From: JAEZJZ01 sp964450265
GTDB lineage: Bacteria > Bacillota > UBA994 > UBA5500
Direction of reading: 5' to 3'
DNA: 10,789 nucleotides
NCBI GenBank assembly: GCA_964450265.1
Contig: CAYVCY010000070.1
Location: 1-10,789 of the forward strand
Each line of letters opens with the position of its first letter. Within the stretch, counting starts at the first letter, position 1. Below are positions 6,124-10,789 of the stretch, in pieces. Under the pieces are notes generated by a model that saw nothing but the letters and a program-made list of their open reading frames with translations, was not told where the DNA came from and did no database searches. The translations under genes and the position numbers were made by a program.

Positions 6124-6780
6124 GTGCGCTTTGAAGGGTTGATCAAGCTGAGTTCAGAACTGCGTCGCAAGGCCCTTCATCTGGGCTGCGTCTTTGCCAT
6201 ATCGATCCTGCTCCATGCCCTAACCTCCTGGCATGCATTGGTAGTGGGGGTGTCGTTGTTCGCGCTAGGTGTGTATCCAATCCTCGGCTTACTCGAGCGT
6301 TTTCCGCAGTATGGCAGATTCTTCGCCCAGCGCAGAAGCGGTGAGGTTAAGATGAGCCTAATTCTCCTCTGCCTGATGATCGCCATTCTGACCATTGTCT
6401 TCTGGGGTTGGCTGGGAACGGCTTGGAAGTACATCATCTTTGTTGGCGTGATGGCGTGGGGTTACGGAGACGCAGCGGCTGCTTTGGTGGGGAAAGCATT
6501 CGGTCGCCGGTACATAGTGCATCGCTTGGTCGATGGCAAGAAGACGGTGGAGGGCACTCTGGCCATGTTGGTTGTGTCCTTCGTGGCGGTGTTCGTCACC
6601 ACCACGATTTACTCCGCCGCTCCTTGGTATCTCTGTTTGCTGGTTGCCTTGCTGGTATCGCCGGTCTGCGCCGCTGTTGAACTCTGCTCGCGTCGCGGCA
6701 CCGACACCATCACCGTTCCGCTCTCTGCGGCATTCTCGACATTTGTGCTCATTTTCCTGTTCACGGGCGCAGGGGTGTAG
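6124..6780 (+). CDS. Phytol/dolichol kinase-like integral membrane protein
   Basis: The 218-residue polytopic protein belongs to the CTP-dependent lipid kinase superfamily (SEC59 dolichol kinase, VTE5 phytol kinase, also related to CDP-diacylglycerol synthase). It shows the N-terminal ELRRKALHLG (about residues 12-21), RRSGEVKMSLI (70-80) before a helix, and the diagnostic GYGDAAAALVGKAFGRR (113-129) with DGKKTVEGTLAM (137-148), which carry the nucleotide and metal site. About six membrane helices are expected. Members phosphorylate a polyprenol, phytol or similar isoprenoid alcohol with CTP; the substrate here is unknown. The GTG start at 6124 is favoured because ELRRK normally lies near the N-terminus and a purine-rich AGGGG-type site is upstream. 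It is tightly followed, one base after its stop, by the CDF-like gene. Confidence 0.82.
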   Translation: MRFEGLIKLSSELRRKALHLGCVFAISILLHALTSWHALVVGVSLFALGVYPILGLLERFPQYGRFFAQRRSGEVKMSLILLCLMIAILTIVFWGWLGTAWKYIIFVGVMAWGYGDAAAALVGKAFGRRYIVHRLVDGKKTVEGTLAMLVVSFVAVFVTTTIYSAAPWYLCLLVALLVSPVCAAVELCSRRGTDTITVPLSAAFSTFVLIFLFTGAGV

Positions 6781-6781
6781 C

Positions 6782-7432
6782 ATGACCCATCCTAGAGAGC
6801 ATAAGGCAACGAAAAGTGAGAGAACGCTCCTATCGGCGTTGCTCTTGAGCTCACCGGGGCCACTTGTCACCGGAATATCGGCGATGATCAGTCTATCCAC
6901 AACCCAAATTGCCGACTTCTTGCGGCGAAGCACAGAGTTGGTGGCCATATTTATGTCATGGTGGATCTACCGCAAGCTGCACCATACACAGCTTGATAGT
7001 GCCGAGCAATTTCGGCTAGAGCGTATGGCGGACATGATTGTCGGTTCGGCAATGGGCTGCTCTGGCATCCTGATGTTGATTTTGACGGCGTTTCGTTTAT
7101 CTTCAGATAGGCTTACTGGAAACGTCACCTTGGGGTTGACCATCGCAGTGCTCGGGCTCCTGGTGAACACCTGGTTTTGGTTTCGCTATCGCTTTCTGGC
7201 GCAGGGTCAGTCTAGTGCAGTAATTCAGGCGCAGCAAGCACTATATCGGGCAAAGGCCTGCGTGGATATGTGTGTCGTTGTTGCTTTAGCAGCAGTCGCA
7301 CTTGCGCCTTTGCATCCAGCAACACGATGGGTAGACATCGTCGGATCCGCAATCGTCGCCTGTTTCCTCTTGTGGACGGGGGTTAAGATGATCAGGCAAA
7401 AGAGAGCTTCGGGCATCAGCGCCGATCTCTAG
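6782..7432 (+). CDS. Truncated, ligand-poor CDF-like membrane protein
   Basis: The 216-residue product has the six-helix membrane fold of cation diffusion facilitators. Matching blocks are SLSTTQIADFLRRSTELVAIF (38-57, helix 2), FRLERMADMIVGSAM (78-91), and WVDIVGSAIVACFLLWTGVKMI (183-204, helix 6). The cytoplasmic dimerisation domain (about 80-100 residues in CDFs) is missing. The paired metal ligands also look altered. Helix 2, normally DxxxD or HxxxD, reads R48-R-S-T-E52 in my alignment; helix 5, normally HxxxD, reads K158-A-C-V-D162. It may therefore not transport Zn2+/Fe2+ in the usual way. The ATG at 6782 follows the kinase-like stop by one base, with CAGGGGTG inside that gene as ribosome binding site. 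The frame open upstream to 6533 is a shadow of the kinase gene. Substrate and role are unknown. Confidence 0.75.
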   Translation: MTHPREHKATKSERTLLSALLLSSPGPLVTGISAMISLSTTQIADFLRRSTELVAIFMSWWIYRKLHHTQLDSAEQFRLERMADMIVGSAMGCSGILMLILTAFRLSSDRLTGNVTLGLTIAVLGLLVNTWFWFRYRFLAQGQSSAVIQAQQALYRAKACVDMCVVVALAAVALAPLHPATRWVDIVGSAIVACFLLWTGVKMIRQKRASGISADL

Positions 7433-7522
7433 GCACTCGATTTGTCCATTCTCGATCGTCTTCTCGATGCTACCGAGACACGCGTTTGCTTGACCTTTGT
7501 CTGTCTGGTCTGACTACATAAT

Positions 7523-7559
7523 AAAAGCGGTATTTGGGACGTTCCCAAATACCGCTTTT
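7523..7559. terminator. Bidirectional terminator between convergent genes
   Basis: AAAAGCGGTATTTGGGA (7523-7539) pairs perfectly with TCCCAAATACCGCTTTT (7543-7559) around the loop CGT, a 17-bp stem. The A run on the left and T run on the right let it act on both strands. It ends the kinase/CDF-like transcript and the opposing MATE transcript. Confidence 0.93.
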
Positions 7560-7624
7560 GTGTGGGCGTCAAGCCGAACCAAGAGGTTCGCTCGGTTGGA
7601 TGGAGGATACTGAACAGCCTGTCT

Positions 7625-9019
7625 CTAGACCTTCGCATTCTGCCAGTGTTTGGAGTTATACCGATAATAGACAACCAATGAGCGTGTGAACTGATCCACC
7701 GCTAAAGCGTACCACGCGCCTTGCACCCCCAGGTGCAGCACATTGACGAATAGCACCGCTAGCAGAGCACGGATGACGGCTACGCCAATGAAGGTGGAAA
7801 TCAGCGGCCAGCGGGTATCGCCTGCGCCCCGGAGCGCGCCGGCCAAGATAAACTGGCTGGATTGGAAGGGCTGTATGAAGGCGCTTACCCTGAGCACCAT
7901 CGCTGTGGTGGCAATTACAGTCGGGTCAGCCGTGTATAGCGACGCGATGTAGCCTCCACCGAAGAAGAAGACTAGCCCCATAGTAATCGCTACGTATTGA
8001 CCGACCTTCCTGGTCTCCCAACCATATTTCTCTGCCTTATCCGGACGCCTCTCACCCAGACTTCGGCCAATGAGGGAGGTGGCTGCCATGCCAAACCCGT
8101 GTCCAGGGGTGAACGAGAGGCTCTGAATGTTCATGCCGATCTGATGTGCCGCATAGGTGGCCATACCTAGGCCGGAGATGGTCTTGGTGAAGACAATATT
8201 GCCAAAACGCATCAGCAATTGCTCCAGCATTGAAGGCAAGCCGACCCTAAAGACGCGGGCTATTAAGTCCCAGCGCGGAACGAATCTATCGCGCAGCGAG
8301 ATATGCAATAAAGACCTGCCGCTGAAGAGCACATATAGAGATAGGCCGCAGCCGATAAAACGGCTGAGCGAAGTGGCAAAGGCAGCACCAAAAACGCCCC
8401 AAGCCGGAAACCCGAAATGACCGGAGATCAAGAGATAGTTGCCGATGACGTTAAACACATTCGCGATAATGTTGAATCGCATTGGAGTCTTGGTGTCTCC
8501 TGCCCCTCGCAAGACGGCGGTAACGCACATGCCAATAGTCTGCGGCAGCAATCCCAGGCTGATCACCCGCAGGTAGGTGACCGCGTACCCGAGGGCTTCA
8601 TCGGTAGCACCCATGAAGACGACCATCGGTTTCGCAAAGATATAAACCAAGGCGGAAGCCAAGCCACCCAAAGCTACGACAGCTAACAGCGATTGCCGGA
8701 TGGTAGCGTTGGCTTCAGAGATATTTTCAGCCCCGACGAAGCGCGCTACTAACGCCGTAGTGCCCACGTTGAGCGCTTGGAAAGCGGCCAGCGCCAGGAA
8801 AAGCGGTTGATTGGTCAGCCCGATTGCAGCGATGGCCAATGGACCGACAGCGCCAACCATCATCATGTCAACCATTCCGAAGAGGGTAACCAGGAGTTGT
8901 TCCACAACGGCCGGCCAAGCCAAAGCAATTACCTGCCGTCTAGCCTCTTGCTGCGTGAGCTCTGGTGGCGAAAACGCCTGCTCCTCTTCTGCTTTGGCAA
9001 TTGTAGCCAAGTTAATCAC
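7625..9019 (-). CDS. MATE family efflux transporter (NorM/DinF-like)
   Basis: This 464-residue MATE exporter shows the typical opening AWPAVVEQLLVTLFGMVDMMMVGAVGPLAIAAIGLTNQ and the second-lobe counterpart RVGLPSMLEQLLMRFGNIVFTKTISGLG. Its length is normal and about twelve membrane helices are expected. The motifs RGAGDTKTP and RGAGDTRWP, one per lobe, mark it as the common bacterial NorM/DinF-like group and differ from the RESGETLLP equivalent of the other MATE protein in the window. The longest frame starts at GTG 9019, but its AAGAAGG abuts the codon. A TTG at 9010, nine bases after that AAGG, is a credible alternative giving 461 residues. It is transcribed alone, divergent from hcp, from a promoter at 9061-9089. 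The substrate is unknown. Confidence 0.92.
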   Translation of the reverse strand: MINLATIAKAEEEQAFSPPELTQQEARRQVIALAWPAVVEQLLVTLFGMVDMMMVGAVGPLAIAAIGLTNQPLFLALAAFQALNVGTTALVARFVGAENISEANATIRQSLLAVVALGGLASALVYIFAKPMVVFMGATDEALGYAVTYLRVISLGLLPQTIGMCVTAVLRGAGDTKTPMRFNIIANVFNVIGNYLLISGHFGFPAWGVFGAAFATSLSRFIGCGLSLYVLFSGRSLLHISLRDRFVPRWDLIARVFRVGLPSMLEQLLMRFGNIVFTKTISGLGMATYAAHQIGMNIQSLSFTPGHGFGMAATSLIGRSLGERRPDKAEKYGWETRKVGQYVAITMGLVFFFGGGYIASLYTADPTVIATTAMVLRVSAFIQPFQSSQFILAGALRGAGDTRWPLISTFIGVAVIRALLAVLFVNVLHLGVQGAWYALAVDQFTRSLVVYYRYNSKHWQNAKV

Positions 9020-9060
9020 CCTTCTTCTCTAGTTCGCTTCACTAATAATCGCATGTTCCA

Positions 9061-9089
9061 AATTTATGTCATGGGGGCCCATAAGTCAA
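9061..9089 (-). promoter_or_regulatory. Promoter of the second MATE gene, with embedded palindrome
   Basis: On the minus strand TTGACT (9089-9084) and TAAATT (9066-9061) are 17 bases apart, about 40 bases before the gene's start. The spacer holds the inverted repeat ATGGG-GG-CCCAT (9071-9082), a possible operator. No adjacent regulator gene is present to name a binder. Confidence 0.5.
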
Positions 9090-9140
9090 GAACGTCTGAT
9101 TGGGTAGAGCGCTTATATCAATTCCTTTTTCTTTGCATCA

Positions 9141-9149
9141 TGGTATAAT
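9141..9149 (+). promoter_or_regulatory. Extended -10 promoter of hcp
   Basis: TGGTATAAT (9141-9149) is a perfect extended -10 element (TG-N-TATAAT). No good -35 hexamer is found 16-18 bases upstream, as is common for extended -10 promoters or those helped by an activator. The transcript would start near 9156, leaving a leader of about 110 bases before hcp. Confidence 0.6.
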
Positions 9150-9177
9150 GTTTCTATAGTGTAGAAGGTGCAAGCTG

Positions 9178-9252
9178 ATGGTCGCTAAAGCAACAATCAC
9201 TTTATTGCCCGCAACATCTGCGGATGTTGCTAGTAAGAATCACTACTGTTAA
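9178..9252 (+). CDS. Possible 24-residue leader peptide upstream of hcp
   Basis: An ATG at 9178 opens a 24-codon frame ending in TAA at 9250-9252. It begins MVAKATITLLPA and ends KNHYC. It is preceded by GAAGGTG (9163-9169) with eight bases of spacing, lies wholly inside the hcp leader, and stops 17 bases before the hcp ATG. The inverted repeat at 9211-9230 lies within it. Its placement suggests a regulatory leader frame, but so short a frame could be accidental, and no known leader peptide is recognised. Confidence 0.35.
   Translation: MVAKATITLLPATSADVASKNHYC
9211..9230. promoter_or_regulatory. Inverted repeat in the hcp leader
   Basis: GCAACATC (9211-9218) and GATGTTGC (9223-9230) are perfect inverted arms around TGCG. 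As RNA this is an 8-bp hairpin with a four-base loop and no T run, so it is not a terminator. As DNA it could be a regulator site, but it lies some 55-75 bases past the expected transcript start. Confidence 0.45.
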
Positions 9253-9269
9253 ACGAGGAGGATACAGCG

Positions 9270-10789
9270 ATGAGTATGTTTTGCTATCAATGTCAGGAGA
9301 CGGCTAGAGGAAAAGGATGTACCGTACGCGGTGTCTGTGGCAAGAATGACGAAGTTGCTAGGCTTCAAGATCTCTTGATTTACACCCTCAAGGGTGTCTC
9401 AGACATCGTAGTGAAAGGTAAAATCGATGTCCATAAGCTTGACGAGGCGAATCATCAAGTGCTGAATAGCTTGTTTATGACCATTACCAACGCCAACTTT
9501 GATGACGCGTCTATAGAACAGCAGATCATGCGGATGATTGCGATCCGGGACGATCTGAGGCAGTCGGTCGCTGCAGAAGGACTGCATGATGCGGCTACCT
9601 TCAGTGTCAGTTCCAGGGAGTCCATGCTGACCAAGGGAGCGGCTGTCGGGGTGCTTGCCACTGCGGATGAGGATGTGCGTTCGCTGCGCGAGCTAATCAC
9701 TTACGGCCTCAAGGGCATGGCAGCCTACGCTGAGCATGCGAAAAATATCGGACCAGAGAATCTCGAAATAAACGCCTTTATCTATCAGGCACTGGCAGCA
9801 ACTCTGGATGACTCCCTGACTGCTGAAGATCTGGTGGCGCTGACGTTGAAAACTGGGGAATATGGGGTCAAGGCCATGGCGCTGCTGGATGATGCCAATA
9901 CCTCTAGGTATGGTCATCCGGAAATCACCGAAGTCAGTATTGGTGTCAGGAAGAATCCGGCCATTCTGATCTCCGGTCACGACTTGACTGATTTGGAACA
10001 GCTGCTGGAGCAGACACAGGGTACAGAGGTGGACGTGTACACCCACAGCGAAATGCTGCCTGCTCACTATTACCCGGCGTTTAAGAAGTACGACAACTTC
10101 GCCGGCAACTACGGAAATGCATGGTGGAAGCAGGTTGGCGAGTTCGAGTCCTTCCATGGCCCGATTCTGTTCACCACCAACTGCATCGTCCCGCCCAGAA
10201 GTAAAGAGGTCGAGGGCAGGATCTTTACCACTGGCTCCACCGGTTTCCCCGGCTGCAAGCATATTGTGGCGGGCGACGACGGCAAGAAGGACTTCTCCGA
10301 GATCATCGCTCTTGCCAAGACCCTTCCGGCTCCCGAGGAAATCGAAACCGGGAGTATTGTCGGGGGATTCGCTCACCAGCAGGTGTTTGCTTTGGCAGAC
10401 AAGGTAGTGGAAGCAGTTAAGTCCGGCGCTATCAAGAAGTTCTTTGTGATGGCCGGTTGTGACGGACGGATGAAGTCGAGGGAGTACTATACTGAGTTCG
10501 CTGAACAGCTCCCGAAGGACACCGTCATTCTTACCGCTGGCTGTGCCAAATACCGTTACAATAAACTGCAGTTAGGCGACATCGGTGGTATTCCCCGGGT
10601 CTTGGATGCTGGGCAGTGCAATGACTCCTATTCGTTAGCCCTAATTGCGCTCAAACTGAAAGAAGTATTTGAGCTGGATGATCTTAATCAGCTCCCGATC
10701 GCGTTCAACATCGCCTGGTACGAGCAGAAGGCGGTGATCGTGCTGCTGGCGCTATTGTACTTGGGCGTAAAGAACATTCATCTCGGGCC
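9270..10789 (+). CDS. hcp: Hybrid cluster protein / hydroxylamine reductase, 3' end cut by window
   Basis: The frame is open for 506 codons to the window end; about 30-40 residues are missing compared with the usual length near 540. The N-terminal cubane-binding cysteines are C5-x2-C8-x8-C17-x5-C23, the class I pattern of anaerobes. By spacing against the Desulfovibrio enzyme, all hybrid 4Fe-2S-2O cluster ligands are present: H237, E261, C305, C397 (the persulfide cysteine), C425, C450, E485 and K487. Hcp is a cytoplasmic enzyme that reduces nitric oxide with high affinity, is classically assayed as a hydroxylamine reductase, and takes electrons from Hcr or another redox partner. No hcr is visible within the window. 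Start ATG 9270 follows GAGGAGG with eight bases of spacing. An extended -10 promoter and a 110-base leader with a small reading frame precede it. Confidence 0.96.
   Translation, partial: MSMFCYQCQETARGKGCTVRGVCGKNDEVARLQDLLIYTLKGVSDIVVKGKIDVHKLDEANHQVLNSLFMTITNANFDDASIEQQIMRMIAIRDDLRQSVAAEGLHDAATFSVSSRESMLTKGAAVGVLATADEDVRSLRELITYGLKGMAAYAEHAKNIGPENLEINAFIYQALAATLDDSLTAEDLVALTLKTGEYGVKAMALLDDANTSRYGHPEITEVSIGVRKNPAILISGHDLTDLEQLLEQTQGTEVDVYTHSEMLPAHYYPAFKKYDNFAGNYGNAWWKQVGEFESFHGPILFTTNCIVPPRSKEVEGRIFTTGSTGFPGCKHIVAGDDGKKDFSEIIALAKTLPAPEEIETGSIVGGFAHQQVFALADKVVEAVKSGAIKKFFVMAGCDGRMKSREYYTEFAEQLPKDTVILTAGCAKYRYNKLQLGDIGGIPRVLDAGQCNDSYSLALIALKLKEVFELDDLNQLPIAFNIAWYEQKAVIVLLALLYLGVKNIHLG

Noticed and set aside
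6533..6781. Upstream extension of the CDF-like gene
   Set aside because: It overlaps the well-supported kinase-like gene in another frame, and its residues (Arg/Ser/Pro/Cys-rich) look like an out-of-frame shadow. The ATG at 6782 matches the expected start.
6358..6948. A 196-codon open frame on the minus strand
   Set aside because: It is antisense to the kinase-like and CDF-like genes, has a His/Gln/Arg-rich composition typical of shadows, and shows no family match.
9111..9121. ATCAA as an FNR-type half site upstream of the hcp promoter
   Set aside because: The matching TTGAT half is missing at the required spacing, so the match is likely chance.
9693..10376. A 227-codon open frame on the minus strand
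   Set aside because: It lies wholly antisense to hcp, whose cluster ligands are all in place. The minus-strand protein resembles no family and has no ribosome binding site.

Overview
The window looks like chromosomal DNA from an anaerobic Firmicute of Clostridia or Negativicutes type. The base composition is middling. Ribosome binding sites are strong (AAGGAGGG, AGGAGGTG, GAGGAGG), and GTG starts are used for several genes. Four terminator or terminator-like hairpins are perfect inverted repeats. The right end carries a class I hybrid cluster protein (Hcp), an oxygen-sensitive Fe-S-O enzyme of nitrosative-stress defence that is typical of anaerobes. The taxonomic call is inference. No rRNA, tRNA, CRISPR array, intact insertion sequence or phage gene was seen.

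Layout. 1-2171 (+): a SAM-dependent methyltransferase, the 3' relic of a GNAT acetyltransferase, a GyrI-like small-molecule-binding protein, a palindromic repeat remnant, a DUF1294 membrane protein, and a small helical protein whose stop codon lies inside a perfect terminator. 2270-3623 (+): a self-contained module of promoter, tandem palindromic operator, SPFH/band-7 membrane protein, Arc-type ribbon-helix-helix regulator and terminator. 3681-5972 (+): a MATE exporter followed 24 bases later by the tRNA t6A-methyltransferase TrmO. 6124-7432 (+): a phytol/dolichol-kinase-like membrane protein followed one base later by a shortened cation-diffusion-facilitator-like protein that appears to lack the usual metal ligands. 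A bidirectional terminator at 7523-7559 separates these from the convergent second MATE exporter (7625-9019, -). 9141-10789 (+): a promoter divergent from that MATE gene, a 24-codon leader reading frame carrying an inverted repeat, and the hcp gene, which runs off the window end.

How the genes may work together. The left half has a theme of small molecules, drugs and stress (methyltransferase, acetyltransferase relic, GyrI-like ligand binder, two MATE pumps), but these are separate transcription units and joint action is not shown. Two places deserve most attention. In the SPFH/RHH module, two copies of TGATATCA with centres 11 bp apart sit on the promoter of the operon that encodes the RHH protein, which is the geometry expected of an autorepressed ribbon-helix-helix regulator. 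In the kinase/CDF-like pair, a lipid-kinase-like enzyme is tightly coupled to a transporter fold that seems to have lost its metal site.
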